Positions 44,301 to 54,240 of a stretch of 64,000 nucleotides of DNA are shown piece by piece. Origin of the DNA: Pseudomonadota bacterium (lineage in GTDB: Bacteria; Pseudomonadota; Gammaproteobacteria; Acidiferrobacterales; UBA6901); the NCBI GenBank assembly GCA_021785515.1, contig JAJYEX010000004.1, forward strand, positions 143,074 to 207,073, read 5' to 3'. A program made the translations under genes and the position numbers. The notes beneath the pieces were generated by a model. It searched no databases, was not told the origin of the DNA, and saw only the letters and a list, made by a program, of their open reading frames with translations. Position 1 is the first letter of the stretch, and each line of letters begins with the position of its first letter.

Positions 44301-45556
44301 TCGGTGGCGCGGGAACGCTGGACAACGTCGCTGGCGGCACGGTGTCGGGACCGGGTACGATCAATACCTCGTTTACCAACAGCGCGGGTGTGCTACTGGT
44401 TCAGAATGGGACGACCAACGTTGTCGGCGGTTTCCGCAATTCCGGCGTGGTGGAACTCTCCGGTCTGAGCGCTAATCTCTCCGGCGGGGTCATTGCCAAT
44501 GATGGCACGATTCAGGGCAACGGGAACATTGGCAGTTCGATCAGTAACAGTTTTGGCAGCACGCAGGGTGGCACGATCGAGGCAAGTGGTGGAACCCTGA
44601 CACTGGGCGGATCGGTGGAGAACCTCACTACCGGCCTGATGACCGCGTCATCCGGGAGTGATCTGCTGGTATCAGGCGGGCTCGCCACGAACGACGGCGT
44701 GATCAACCTCACCGGTGGCACCTTCGACAACAACAATCATGCCCTCAACAATGCCGGCCAGATTTCCGGTTATGGCACGATCCGCACCAGCGGACTCACC
44801 AACAACGGCTCGATGACCCTGAGCGGGGGCACCACGACCGTCAACGGCAATGTCACCAACGCCGCCGGCAAGACGCTCACCGTGGCCTACAATCCGGCGA
44901 TCTTTACCGGAAACGTCGTCAACAACGGTACCTTCAAGACCACGTCAACGACGGTGACCTTTGCCGGCAGCTACACGGAAAATGGGGTCTTCCACAGTGA
45001 CCCATCCAACAACTACTTCACCAACCTCACGATCAACTCCTCAGGCTATCTGCTGGGCGGGGTGGGGGATAACTGGTTCGTGAGCGGCAATTTCCTGAAC
45101 TACAGCCTGCAGAATACGCTCTGGAACACCGGTGCCTCGAGCCTGTCCCTGGATGGTACCGGGAGCCAGCAGCTGCTGCTCGCGGGGGCGAACCTGGGGA
45201 CCAGCCGTGCCGGCTATCTCAATAATTTTGCCTGGGGCAGCTTTTCACTCGCCTCCGGGGAGAGCCTCACCATCGGCGATGGCAACAGCACGCCGGGCGC
45301 GGCATTGTACGTGGGTCTTTTCGAGCTGGGTGGAGGCTTGCCGCAGCTGAGCGACATCGTCAGCAATTACAACATCTACTATGACCCGACCCTCGCCGGC
45401 AATGCCTACCTGGGTGGCAAGGACTACGCCCTCAATGGCACCGGACAGCTCATGGCCGTCTCGAGCGTGCCGTTGCCGCCAGCCGTGTGGCTGTTCGGGT
45501 CCGGACTGGTCGGGCTGTTTGCAATCGGCCGGCGCAGGCGGGGGTTGGGGCGCTGA
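41348..45556 (+). CDS. Giant repetitive surface protein with PEP-CTERM sorting signal
   Basis: A 1402-residue secreted protein. The signal peptide is residues 1-22 (ending VHA), followed by VSWTGSNGTWDTASDWSTG, an autotransporter-like adhesin start. Residues ~100-840 consist of Gly/Thr/Ser-rich repeats with recurring GTFTQTGGTNT, YTLSGGSLTVGG and GNGSIS; residues ~840-1250 are looser beta-helix-like repeats with NNGT and LSGGT patterns. The C-terminus VPLPPAVWLFGSGLVGLF plus RRRR is a PEP-CTERM signal, cut by an exosortase. It is probably an EPS-associated or surface-linked beta-solenoid. No exosortase gene is in the window. Ribosome site GGGGAGAGAGGGGG precedes ATG 41348. Confidence 0.9.
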   Translation: MKFLARIVALSGVVLVAGTVHAATVSWTGSNGTWDTASDWSTGTIPVAGDDVVVGVSGVTVTYVNPANNPILNTLTIDASGAGAIFDQAQDGLSANAESIGTSNVGTFVQSGGSNTVINGLAVGGFGGGTGTGIYTLSGTGVLSAGWEYVGETGTGTVNQTGGTNATGNLYLGTDSGGSGTYTLSGGNLTVGGNIVGGSGTSDFTIDGGTLSVGGGNGSIGVTNFNVGDAGGTGNFSLSGTGSLAAVTENVGNSGIGTINQDGGTNSVGTLTLGLNGGTGSYVQSGGTNSVGFLLDLGNGGGSGSYTLSGNGLLSADYETIGDSGTGTFTQTGGTNTITNALDLAYNSGSSGTYTLSSGSLTVGGNIVGGSGNSVLTIDGGSLSVGGGNGSISGIIDFNVGDAGGAGSYTLSGTGSLSAGVENIGSTGTGTDTGTFTQTGGTNTLPADAGGVFLGSSAGVSGTYTLSGGSLSAGAEFIGENGTGTFTQTGGTNTMPVSGGILVGDQAGASGAYILSGGSLSAGAEFIGENGTGTFTQTGGTNTTTGTGNLYLGTNSGSNGTYTLSGGSLTVGGNIVGGSGTSALTIDGGTLNVGGGNGSISVTNLTVGNAVNSAGTYTQSGGTVAVGSTFFEGIFGTGSYTLSGGTLTVGAGGEIVGGLDSGIFVQSGGTNAVTGNNALIVGDGSGSSGSYALSGSGSLTATAEWIGFSGTGTFTQTGGTNTISTNGPGGTGNLTIGFASGGNGSYTLSGGSLTVGGNIVGGAGGSAFTIDGGSLSVGGGNGSISVNNFTIGDSRGAGYYALSGTGSLSATADIINNSNGTFSQYGGTENGNFINYGTFYYSGGTFNGNLSNEGVFSPSTGFTAAGAIVNDSSMTLYSGDNLTSEDPGKVGLMNNGTIGVTGNVTLSSTASGFTNNGTITVGSLGSGVYSSPQSGTLTLNVALTVPGAQDANLGNIDLIDNSELLLSSATTLSNGGSLALNGGIVGGAGTLDNVAGGTVSGPGTINTSFTNSAGVLLVQNGTTNVVGGFRNSGVVELSGLSANLSGGVIANDGTIQGNGNIGSSISNSFGSTQGGTIEASGGTLTLGGSVENLTTGLMTASSGSDLLVSGGLATNDGVINLTGGTFDNNNHALNNAGQISGYGTIRTSGLTNNGSMTLSGGTTTVNGNVTNAAGKTLTVAYNPAIFTGNVVNNGTFKTTSTTVTFAGSYTENGVFHSDPSNNYFTNLTINSSGYLLGGVGDNWFVSGNFLNYSLQNTLWNTGASSLSLDGTGSQQLLLAGANLGTSRAGYLNNFAWGSFSLASGESLTIGDGNSTPGAALYVGLFELGGGLPQLSDIVSNYNIYYDPTLAGNAYLGGKDYALNGTGQLMAVSSVPLPPAVWLFGSGLVGLFAIGRRRRGLGR
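41640..43850 (+). repeat. Intragenic tandem-like repeats in the PEP-CTERM gene
   Basis: DNA copies of GGCACCTTCACCCAGACCGG recur near 42328, 42648, 42798, 42945 and 43482. Two stretches of ~85 nt starting near 42748 and 42895 are almost identical and 147 bp (49 codons) apart; longer blocks with TACACGCTCTCCGGCGGCAG recur several times. Near-identity at silent positions suggests recent copying. Confidence 0.8.
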
Positions 45557-45644
45557 CGGAACCGGGCATGCCGGGCGCTGAATATTCGATACCGGGGCGA
45601 AGAGGTCTGTGCCACGGTGCCATAGGGGAGCGGCGCGTCTCCGG

Positions 45645-48600
45645 TCAGCGGCCGGGCATTTTGGCTGCGGACGGCGCCGGGGCAAGCGTATCGAACAGCC
45701 GCTGCAGCGCCTCGATACGGTCCGAGGCCTGCGGGAGGTCACCTATGATGCGCAGGCGCGTGGGTCCGTCCAGCCGATAGGTCTTCGGGGCGGACTGCAG
45801 CAGGCTGATCAGCGCGCCCGGATCAATGTCCGGTGTGGCGGTGAATTCGACACGGGCGCCCTTCGGTCCGGTCTCGATCTTGCGGATGCCGACGGCATTG
45901 GCGCGCATCTTGAGCTCCATCACCTTGAACAGCACCTTGGCCGCGTCCGGCAGCAGGCCAAAGCGGTCTATCAGCTCCACCTGCAGTTCCGTGAGTTCCT
46001 GGTGTGTGGTGGTGCCGGCGATGCGCTTGTACAGAATCAGGCGCATGTGCACGTCGGGGATGTAGTCCTCGGGCAGCAGCGCCGGGACATGCAGATTGAT
46101 CTCGGCGCCGCTCTCCGGCGGTGTTTCGAGATCGACAGAACGGCCGGCCTTGAGCGAGGCCACGGCACGGCTGAGCAGTTCCGAATACAAGGTGAAGCCG
46201 ACCTCGTCGATCTGGCCGCTTTGCGCTTCGCCGAGCAGCTCCCCGGCACCGCGGATTTCCAGGTCATGGGACGCCAGCGCAAACCCGGCGCCCAGATCCT
46301 CGAGCGAGGCGATCGCCTCCAGCCGTTTCTGGGCGTCGCCCGTCATCGCGCTGCGGGGCGGGACCAGGAGGTAGGCGTAGGCGCGGTGGTGGGAGCGCCC
46401 GACACGGCCCCGCAGCTGGTGGAGCTGCGCCAGACCGAACTTGTCCGCGCGCTCGATGATGATGGTATTGGCGCTGGGAATGTCGATGCCGGTTTCAATG
46501 ATCGTGCTGCACAGCAGCACATTGAAGCGCTGGTGGTAGAAGTCGACCATGACGCGCTCCAGTTCGCGTTCGGGCATCTGCCCGTGGGCCATGCGGATTT
46601 CCGCTTCTGGCATCAGGGCCTGCAGCTGGTGCAACGCCCGGTCCATGGTCTTCACGTCGTTGTGCAGGTAATACACCTGGCCACCGCGGCGGATCTCGCG
46701 CAGGCAGGCTTCGCGTACGAGTGCGTCGTTGCGCTCCGACACAAAGGTCTTCACCGACAGGCGCGCCTCCGGCGCGGTGGCGATCATCGATACATCGCGC
46801 AAACCCGACAGCGCCATATTGAGCGTGCGGGGGACGGGGGTCGCGGTGAGGGTGAGGATGTCGACCTCGCTACGCAGTTTCTTAAGACGTTCCTTCTGGC
46901 GCACTCCGAAGCGGTGCTCTTCATCAATGATCAGAAGTCCGAGGCGCTTGAACCGGACGTCATCCTGCAGCAGCCGGTGCGTCCCGATCACGATGTCGAC
47001 CTCCCCGGAAGCGACCTGTGCAAGTGCGGTTTCCTGCTCGGTCTTGGTGCGGAAGCGCGAAAGCAGCTCAATCCGGATCGGTGCGCCGGTTCCGGACTGT
47101 AACCCTGAGCCCGTGGCCGGAACGGCCGGCAGCGGGTATTTCCGCACATCGGCGAAGCGGTCTGAAAAATTCTGGTAATGCTGCTGCGCGAGCAGCGTCG
47201 TCGGTACCAGCACGGACACTTGGCAACGATCCTGCACCGCCAGAAAAGCGGCCCGCATCGCGACTTCGGTCTTGCCGAAGCCCACGTCGCCGCAGACCAG
47301 GCGGTCCATCGGTCGGGCCGACTCCATGTCCACGAGGGTCTCTGTGATCGCGCGGGCCTGGTCAGGTGTTTCCTCAAACGGAAATGCGGCGGCGAACGCC
47401 GCATAGTGCTCGTCGCGTGCCCGGAAGGCGTGACCCGGCCGACCGAGGCGCAGCGCCTGGACTTCAAGCAGTTCCACGGCAGCGTCATGGGCCTTCTCCC
47501 GCGCCCGCTTCTTGGCCTTTTCCCAGGCATCGTTCCCCAGGCGATGCAGCGGTGCATGGTCGGGATCGGCGCCGGTATAGCGGCTGACGTGCTGCAGATC
47601 GGTCACGGGCGTGTAGAGCTTGTCGCCGCCGGCATACTCCAGCGCCAGAAATTCAGTCGGCCCGTCCCCGACATCGAGCGTCTGCAGTCCGAGGTAACGT
47701 CCCACGCCGTGGTCTTCGTGGACCACCGGATCTCCGGGGCGCAGTTCCGCGAGGTTACGGATCACCGATTCAGGATCCCGGGCAGCCTGGCTACGGCGGC
47801 GGCGCTGGGCGGTGCGTTCGCCGTAGAGCTGGGCTTCGGTGATCACGGCGAGGTGCGGTGCGTTCAGCAGCAGGCCCTTCTCAAGACCGGCGACCGTGAT
47901 GGTCAGGTCCTGGTTCGAGGCCAGAAATTCCCGCCAGCCGCCGCAGGCCTGCAGATGCAGCCCGTGGTCTTCGAGCAACGCGCGCAGCACCTCGCGCCGG
48001 CCGGCAGTTTCGGCCACGATCAGGAGGCGGCCGCCAAAGCCCCGGATCCAGTCGAACAACGCCGAATGCGGATTCTCGGACCGGTGATCTACCGGCAGGA
48101 GAGGCGGAACCTGGGTGGGCGCGGCGGCGCCGGACGTCGCGCCGGGAATGTCTCCCGCTGGAGGCTCGATGGCCTGCAGCGCAATGCGCTGATAGCGCGC
48201 CAGCGCCTCAGTCAGCTTGTCTGGAGCGAGAAACAGCTGATCCGGCGGCAGCACCGGACGCGCGGTGTCGTGGCGCAGCAGCGCGTAGCGTTCCTCGGCC
48301 TCCGTCCGGAACTTCAGCGCGGCTGTTTCGAATCCTGCTTCCAGCAGACACAGGGTGGACGGTGGAAGGTATTCGAACAGGGTCGCCGTCTGTTCGTAGA
48401 ACAAGGGCAGGTAGTACTCGATCCCGGCGGGACTGAGCCCCTTGCTGAGGTCACGGTAGACCGACATCTTTTGCGGGTCGCCTTCAAAGCGTGCACGGAA
48501 TTCCTGGCGGAAGTGCTGGATCGCCGCCGGCGTCATGGGGTATTCGCGTGCCGGCAGCAGTCTGACCGCGGTGAGCCGGTCCCCCGAGCGCTGCGACTCC

Positions 48601-49244
48601 GGATCGAAGCGGCGTATGGAATCGATCCGGTCGCCAAAGAGATCGATGCGGTACGGGCTGTCGCTTCCCATGGGAAAGACATCGATCAGTCCTCCGCGCA
48701 CCGCGTATTCGCCCGGTTCCATCACCTGGGTAACCGACTGGTAGGCGCTGTGCAGCAGGCGCGCGCGGAAGGTTTCCAGGTCCAGACGCTCGCCCACATC
48801 GAGCACCAGACTGTGCGACTGGACGTAGCCGCGCGGCGGCACACGGTGCATCAGGGTCGACGCCGACAGCAGCACCACGCCACGGCTGAGATCAGGCAGC
48901 AGGGACAGGGTGTGCAGGCGCCGGGAAATGATATCGGGGTGCGGCGAGAAGGCGTCATAAGGCAGGCTTTCCCAGTCCGGAAACGGCAGCACCAGAAGCG
49001 CATCCTGCGCGTAGAAGCGGATCTCCTCCTCGAGGCGCTGGGCCGTGCGCGCATCGTGCGTGACCACCACCAGCGGGCCGTGATGGCGCAGGGCGCTCTC
49101 GGCGATGGCCAGGCCGAGGCCGCTGCCCTGCAGCCGTGTCCACGCCAGACGTTCCCCGGGTTGCTGCGGCAGCGGAAGTCGCAGCATCTCGCCGGCGTTA
49201 TCACCTTGGGTGTTGGCCATCGTATCGGGAATCCGGGAGTGCAT
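45645..49244 (-). CDS. mfd: Transcription-repair coupling factor
   Basis: A 1199-residue protein that removes RNA polymerase stalled at DNA damage and recruits UvrA. Visible parts are the UvrB-like N-terminal region (HDARTAQRLEEEIRFY, FPDWESLPYDAFSPH), the polymerase-binding RID starting PGDPVVHEDHGVGRYLG near 500, helicase motif I CGDVGFGKTE near 650, DEEH near 771, and VQVELIDRFGLLP with the C-terminal TRCF domain. Length is normal. A second start (MANTQGD) lies 8 codons inside. Its 3' end converges with the PEP-CTERM gene, 88 bp apart. Confidence 0.96.
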   Translation of the reverse strand: MHSRIPDTMANTQGDNAGEMLRLPLPQQPGERLAWTRLQGSGLGLAIAESALRHHGPLVVVTHDARTAQRLEEEIRFYAQDALLVLPFPDWESLPYDAFSPHPDIISRRLHTLSLLPDLSRGVVLLSASTLMHRVPPRGYVQSHSLVLDVGERLDLETFRARLLHSAYQSVTQVMEPGEYAVRGGLIDVFPMGSDSPYRIDLFGDRIDSIRRFDPESQRSGDRLTAVRLLPAREYPMTPAAIQHFRQEFRARFEGDPQKMSVYRDLSKGLSPAGIEYYLPLFYEQTATLFEYLPPSTLCLLEAGFETAALKFRTEAEERYALLRHDTARPVLPPDQLFLAPDKLTEALARYQRIALQAIEPPAGDIPGATSGAAAPTQVPPLLPVDHRSENPHSALFDWIRGFGGRLLIVAETAGRREVLRALLEDHGLHLQACGGWREFLASNQDLTITVAGLEKGLLLNAPHLAVITEAQLYGERTAQRRRRSQAARDPESVIRNLAELRPGDPVVHEDHGVGRYLGLQTLDVGDGPTEFLALEYAGGDKLYTPVTDLQHVSRYTGADPDHAPLHRLGNDAWEKAKKRAREKAHDAAVELLEVQALRLGRPGHAFRARDEHYAAFAAAFPFEETPDQARAITETLVDMESARPMDRLVCGDVGFGKTEVAMRAAFLAVQDRCQVSVLVPTTLLAQQHYQNFSDRFADVRKYPLPAVPATGSGLQSGTGAPIRIELLSRFRTKTEQETALAQVASGEVDIVIGTHRLLQDDVRFKRLGLLIIDEEHRFGVRQKERLKKLRSEVDILTLTATPVPRTLNMALSGLRDVSMIATAPEARLSVKTFVSERNDALVREACLREIRRGGQVYYLHNDVKTMDRALHQLQALMPEAEIRMAHGQMPERELERVMVDFYHQRFNVLLCSTIIETGIDIPSANTIIIERADKFGLAQLHQLRGRVGRSHHRAYAYLLVPPRSAMTGDAQKRLEAIASLEDLGAGFALASHDLEIRGAGELLGEAQSGQIDEVGFTLYSELLSRAVASLKAGRSVDLETPPESGAEINLHVPALLPEDYIPDVHMRLILYKRIAGTTTHQELTELQVELIDRFGLLPDAAKVLFKVMELKMRANAVGIRKIETGPKGARVEFTATPDIDPGALISLLQSAPKTYRLDGPTRLRIIGDLPQASDRIEALQRLFDTLAPAPSAAKMPGR

Positions 49245-49788
49245 GGAGTGCGGCGCGCATTGTACCCCATAGGGGCATCTGAAAACGCCCGGATGGCGAC
49301 GGTGAGAAAAAGTTATCCGGGATATTTGACAAACAGAAAATAATATTGCTCAATACGTTACGTCGCCTTTCTACAGAAGAATACCGGGACGTTCCGGTGG
49401 CCGCCTGAGCCGCAGGTTTTTCAGGCAGGCTGATTATCCTGGGGTAATCCCAGGGCCGGCGCGGATCATCGGCAGAACGAGGCGGATGGCAGGGAAGTTC
49501 AAGTTGCGGGCCGGCATGGCGGTAGGTCCGGCAGTTTCGGCAGAAAATGGTTCGTTGCCCGATTCGGTTTGCTTGGGTTTTTGCGGTCCTTGATCAAAAC
49601 GAGGAAAGGATCTGCAGAGCGGTCTTGCAACGGCGGGGCGGATGCACAGCCGGATCAGTCGGCCCGTTGCAGGAGGCGCATCAGGGACGAAGGGCAGCGA
49701 AAGGCATCAACTTGATAGCGCAATGGAGGTGCGGGAAGAGGGATGCGCTAACCCTCCCCGGAACGAATGCCGGGCCCCGTGCAAACTG
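49245..49788 (+). other. Divergent intergenic region between mfd and carD
   Basis: About 545 bp containing promoters for both genes. One clear hairpin, CCTGGG-5 nt-CCCAGG, lies at 49438-49454. TTGACA at 49326-49331 is a possible -35, with no good -10. No gene was recognised. Confidence 0.45.
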
Positions 49789-50304
49789 ATGAGCCAGAAT
49801 CCCCGTTTCAAGGTTGGCGATACGGTGTTCTATCCCGCTGCCGGTGTCGGTGTTATTGAAGCCGTCGAGGACCTGTTTCTTACGGGGCGGCGGGAACACT
49901 GCTTTGTGATCCGTATCCGCGAAAGCAACGTGACGATCAAGGTTCCGCAGACAAACATGGCCCGCAATGGCATTCGGCCGCTGCTCGCCGGCCGGGAGCT
50001 CAAGGAGCTGTTCAAGATCCTGGCGGGGCGCTGCCAGCGTCGCGCCAGCGGCAATCTGCTCGAGCGCTGCCGGGAGCTGGGGCAGAAAGTGCAGGGGGGC
50101 GTGCCATTCGACCTGGGCGAAGTGGTGCGGGACCTTACCCACTGGAAGGCGCAGACCGGGCTGTCGTTTGATGAGCTGAGGCTGCTCGAGACGGCCTGCA
50201 AGTATCTGTCTCAGGAGGTCGCTGCCGTGGAGGGCATCTCGTCAGAGGATGCCTATGACCGGATCCAGCAGCAGATCGCATTGACGGCCGGAGCGGTCGC
50301 CTGA
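49789..50304 (+). CDS. carD: CarD/CdnL-family transcriptional regulator
   Basis: A 171-residue protein that binds the RNA polymerase beta subunit and stabilises open complexes. The N-terminal RID-like domain begins FKVGDTVFYPAAGVGVIEAV and includes CFVIRI and TIKVPQTNM; the rest is helical with SFDELRLLETACKYLSQEVA, as in gammaproteobacterial CarD. ATG 49789 gives the family length; an upstream TTG or GTG start would add an unrelated Gly/Arg-rich stretch. It sits before ispD-ispF as in many relatives. Confidence 0.88.
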   Translation: MSQNPRFKVGDTVFYPAAGVGVIEAVEDLFLTGRREHCFVIRIRESNVTIKVPQTNMARNGIRPLLAGRELKELFKILAGRCQRRASGNLLERCRELGQKVQGGVPFDLGEVVRDLTHWKAQTGLSFDELRLLETACKYLSQEVAAVEGISSEDAYDRIQQQIALTAGAVA

Positions 50305-50362
50305 TCGTGCACGAACCGACTGTACGGTACTGATCGAATCCAGGATCCGGAATGGGCGTCCG

Positions 50363-51073
50363 ATGCTGACCCGCCGCCTGTGGGCGCTCGTGCCTGCGGC
50401 GGGCCGCGGGACGCGCATGGGTGCCGAGCGCCCGAAGCAGTATCTTCCGCTGCGGGGGCGGACAGTCCTGCAGCATACGCTCGAGCGACTGGGCAGCTTC
50501 CCGCTACTTCAAGGCATGTTGGTCGGCATTGCGCCGGCCGATCCATATTGGCCGACGCTTGCGCTGCGGATACCCGGACTGCTCGGCAGTTTTGCCGGTG
50601 GTGCAGAGCGGGCGCAGACGGTGCTGAACGGTCTGCAGGCACTGGCCGGGCAGGCCCGTGATGAAGACTGGGTGCTGGTTCATGATGCGGTGCGCCCCTG
50701 CGTGCGTGTCGCGGATCTGCGCAGATTGATGGACGCCGTGGGAGACGATCCCGACGGAGGTCTGTTGGGTCTGCCGCTGGCCGATACGGTGAAACGGTCG
50801 GACGAGGCCGGTCGCATCGTAGCGACCATACCCCGTCAGGGGCTGTGGCGGGCACTGACGCCTCAACTCTTTCCCATTGGAGTGCTGCGGGCAGCGCTTC
50901 AGCGTGCACGGGATGAAGGTGTTGAAGTGACCGATGAAGCATCGGCGGTAGAGCGCGCCGGCGGCAGGCCGCGGATGGTCGCCGGAAGCGCCGACAACAT
51001 CAAGATCACGGTGCCGGGCGACCTGGCGCTGGCTGAACTCTACCTTGAGCGGCAGGCGGCGGAAGCGATCTGA
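50363..51073 (+). CDS. ispD: 2-C-methyl-D-erythritol 4-phosphate cytidylyltransferase
   Basis: A 236-residue enzyme of the MEP isoprenoid pathway, joining CTP and [22 protein letters not shown] is the CTP-binding loop, [11 protein letters not shown] the substrate motif near residue 105, and [10 protein letters not shown] and [18 protein letters not shown] are typical. It overlaps ispF by one base. Confidence 0.95.
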   Translation: MLTRRLWALVPAAGRGTRMGAERPKQYLPLRGRTVLQHTLERLGSFPLLQGMLVGIAPADPYWPTLALRIPGLLGSFAGGAERAQTVLNGLQALAGQARDEDWVLVHDAVRPCVRVADLRRLMDAVGDDPDGGLLGLPLADTVKRSDEAGRIVATIPRQGLWRALTPQLFPIGVLRAALQRARDEGVEVTDEASAVERAGGRPRMVAGSADNIKITVPGDLALAELYLERQAAEAI

Positions 51074-51570
51074 TGCGCATCGGGCATGGCTACGACGTCC
51101 ATCCGCTGAAAGCCGGACGAGACCTGGTTCTGGGCGGGGTCAGAATTTCGCACCCCGTCGGCTTGGACGGTCACTCGGACGCCGATGTGCTGATCCATGC
51201 GATCTGCGATGCCTGTCTGGGCGCCGCAGCATTGGGAGACATTGGCCATCATTTCCCGGATTCCGATCCCCGCTATCGCGGAATCGACAGCCGTCGGCTG
51301 CTGCGTAAGGTCTGTGCGGTGCTTAAGGAGCACGGGTGGCGGGTAGGAAACCTCGATAGCACCGTGGTAGCCCAGGCGCCGAGATTGGCGCCGCACATAT
51401 CGGCCATGCGCGAACATATCGCGATGGATCTGGAAGTGGGCCTGGATCAGGTGAATATCAAGGCGACCACGACCGAGAGACTGGGATTTGAAGGCCGCGA
51501 GGAGGGGATTGCCGCCCACGCGGTGGTCCTGATCGTGCAAGCCGGGTCCGGCCGCGATACCGGAGCTTGA
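51073..51570 (+). CDS. ispF: 2-C-methyl-D-erythritol 2,4-cyclodiphosphate synthase
   Basis: A 165-residue trimeric enzyme forming the cyclodiphosphate in the MEP pathway. [11 protein letters not shown] (metal-ligand Asp and His), [27 protein letters not shown] and [19 protein letters not shown] are all present. It is translationally coupled to ispD. Confidence 0.95.
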   Translation: MRIGHGYDVHPLKAGRDLVLGGVRISHPVGLDGHSDADVLIHAICDACLGAAALGDIGHHFPDSDPRYRGIDSRRLLRKVCAVLKEHGWRVGNLDSTVVAQAPRLAPHISAMREHIAMDLEVGLDQVNIKATTTERLGFEGREEGIAAHAVVLIVQAGSGRDTGA

Positions 51571-51756
51571 GGGGCAGCTGCTGCAAAATTGAAATGCAGC
51601 CTTTTCCCGGGACCGGTCTGCGGGTGCGCGCATGGTGGGTGCAAAAGCGGGCGACCGCCTACGCAATCCAGCGCGCCCGGCTCACGGACCATGCCGCCGG
51701 CAAGGCTGTGGCGGTTCCGCCGCCCAACAAGCGCCCAGCCACCGCAGCTTAGCCGG

Positions 51757-52308
51757 TCAGCCGCGCTTCAACAGCACGTACACGACCCCGGTGCCCCCGT
51801 CGCGCCGTGGTGCCGAACAGAACGCAAGAACTTCGTCCTTCTGCCGCAGCCAGGAATTGACCTTTCCCTTCAGCACCGGAAGTTTTCCGTCAGAGCTCAG
51901 GCCCTTTCCGTGGATGATCCGCACGCAGCGCCTGCTGTTGGCGCGCGCAGACTGCAGAAAGTCGCCGACCATCTCGCGGGCTTCCGGCACCGTGTATCCG
52001 TGCAGGTCCAGTTGCGCCTGGATGACGTATTGTCCGCGGCGCAGCTTGCGCCATACCCGCTGTGGTACGCCGGGGCGCACGAACGCCAGCTCCTCCCCCG
52101 TCTCGACCTCGGCCGGATCATAATCATCAGACAGCAGGCTGCCTATGACCTGCTGCTGGTCCTTTCGGGTCTGGCCGGCCAGCGGCGGCGGGGGCGGTGT
52201 CCGCCGGACGATGCGGTCCTGTTCGAGCGGCCGCGCTGAACCTGCTTCGCGGCGGAATAGGTCCCGGTCTTCCGCAGAGACGCCCGCTGGGCGTTTCCTG
52301 GCAGGCAC
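51757..52308 (-). CDS. Smr-domain protein
   Basis: A 183-residue protein. The first ~85 residues are charged and proline-rich (RRTPPPPPLAGQ); the Smr domain follows, with LDLHGYTVPEAREMVGDFL near residue 100, RCVRIIHGKGLSSDGKLPVL, and a FCSAPRRDGGTGVVYVLLKR ending. Smr domains cut or bind nucleic acids; proteobacterial stand-alone forms (SmrA/SmrB-like) include a ribosome-collision endonuclease. The start is GTG at 52308. Confidence 0.85.
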   Translation of the reverse strand: MPARKRPAGVSAEDRDLFRREAGSARPLEQDRIVRRTPPPPPLAGQTRKDQQQVIGSLLSDDYDPAEVETGEELAFVRPGVPQRVWRKLRRGQYVIQAQLDLHGYTVPEAREMVGDFLQSARANSRRCVRIIHGKGLSSDGKLPVLKGKVNSWLRQKDEVLAFCSAPRRDGGTGVVYVLLKRG

Positions 52309-52368
52309 TCCGACCCCCTAGCACCCAGTGTGGCCGCAAGGATTACGAGTCAAGTCCTGGCCGGGCGG

Positions 52369-52962
52369 TCAGTGGTCGCCGTGGTCGCCGTGGTCGCGAA
52401 AGTCACCGCCACGGAAATCGCCACCGCGGTCACCCCTGCCATAGCCGCCGCGGTCAGGCCCGCGTCCGCGGAATCTGTCCGGTCCGCGCCGGTCCTCCGG
52501 CCGTCCCTCGGGACCGCGGTAGCGGCCGTGGTCGCGGAAACGGGGGTAGAAGGGTGCCGGCCCGTCCGGCCCGCGGTCATCCCGGAACCGCTCATCCGCA
52601 TCATGCCGGTACCGCTGCCAGTCCGCATCCCGGAACCGGCGCAGCGGCATCGGCAGTGCACGGTAAGGCATCGCCGACCAGGGGCCGCCATAGTACGTGG
52701 ACGAATACCAGCGGTTGTCGTGACGCATGTAGTAGCGCCCTTCGCGGTAGAAGAAGGGCCGGCTAGAGTCGCGGGCGACATAGAAGTTGACGCCGGGCAG
52801 CCAGACCATGGCGGGAGGTGTTGGCATCGGCAGAAACAGGCCGGGCAGTGCCGCTTCGATCTGGATCGATACGCCTGCCTGTGCCGCCGCCGGGCTCAGC
52901 GCGATGGTGGCGCCCAGAACTGCCGAGGCCAGCAATCCGATTGGGGTACGCAGTCTTTTCAT
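52369..52962 (-). CDS. Exported hypothetical protein with Arg/Gly/Asp-rich tail
   Basis: A 197-residue protein with a clear signal peptide (cleavage near AAAQAG, residue 29). A conserved-looking core of about 90 residues contains FYVARDSSRPFFYREGRYYM and RWYSSTYYGGPW. The last ~70 residues are a low-complexity tail of RGP, DRG and GDFRDHG units. The core resembles small periplasmic aromatic-rich proteins of unknown function in proteobacteria. AGGAG 7 nt before the ATG supports the start. Function unknown. Confidence 0.8.
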   Translation of the reverse strand: MKRLRTPIGLLASAVLGATIALSPAAAQAGVSIQIEAALPGLFLPMPTPPAMVWLPGVNFYVARDSSRPFFYREGRYYMRHDNRWYSSTYYGGPWSAMPYRALPMPLRRFRDADWQRYRHDADERFRDDRGPDGPAPFYPRFRDHGRYRGPEGRPEDRRGPDRFRGRGPDRGGYGRGDRGGDFRGGDFRDHGDHGDH

Positions 52963-53009
52963 CTTGTCACTCCTGTCCGTTGGACACCAGCTTTAAGTTA
53001 AATAATCGT

Positions 53010-53969
<960 letters not shown>

Positions 53970-54240
53970 TCAGCACTCCAAAATAAAACTCCGGGTGATC
54001 CCGGGCAATGATCAGTGGGCGGTACTCTAACGAGAGTTCCGATCGAACTCAAACGTACAATATCGGCAGAATATGGGGGTGGTTGCCGCAAAAAAATAGT
54101 GGTGGCGCTGCCGAAGCCGCCCGCGTTCCGTCCGTCCGGGGTGATGCACCCCTGGTCGGCGGCCCCGAACAGAGATTCATCTTGGCTTGGGTCCGCCAAA
54201 AAGGGAAAATACCGCCCAGGTTTCAGCCTTGAGGACCACC

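Noticed and set aside
47178-49343. 721-codon open frame on the plus strand, and another of 497 codons at 45609-47102
   Set aside because: Both are antisense to mfd, whose domains are certain; long antisense frames are expected in G+C-rich DNA.
49326-49360. TTGACA promoter upstream of carD
   Set aside because: No acceptable -10 element at 16-18 bp; listed only as part of the intergenic description.
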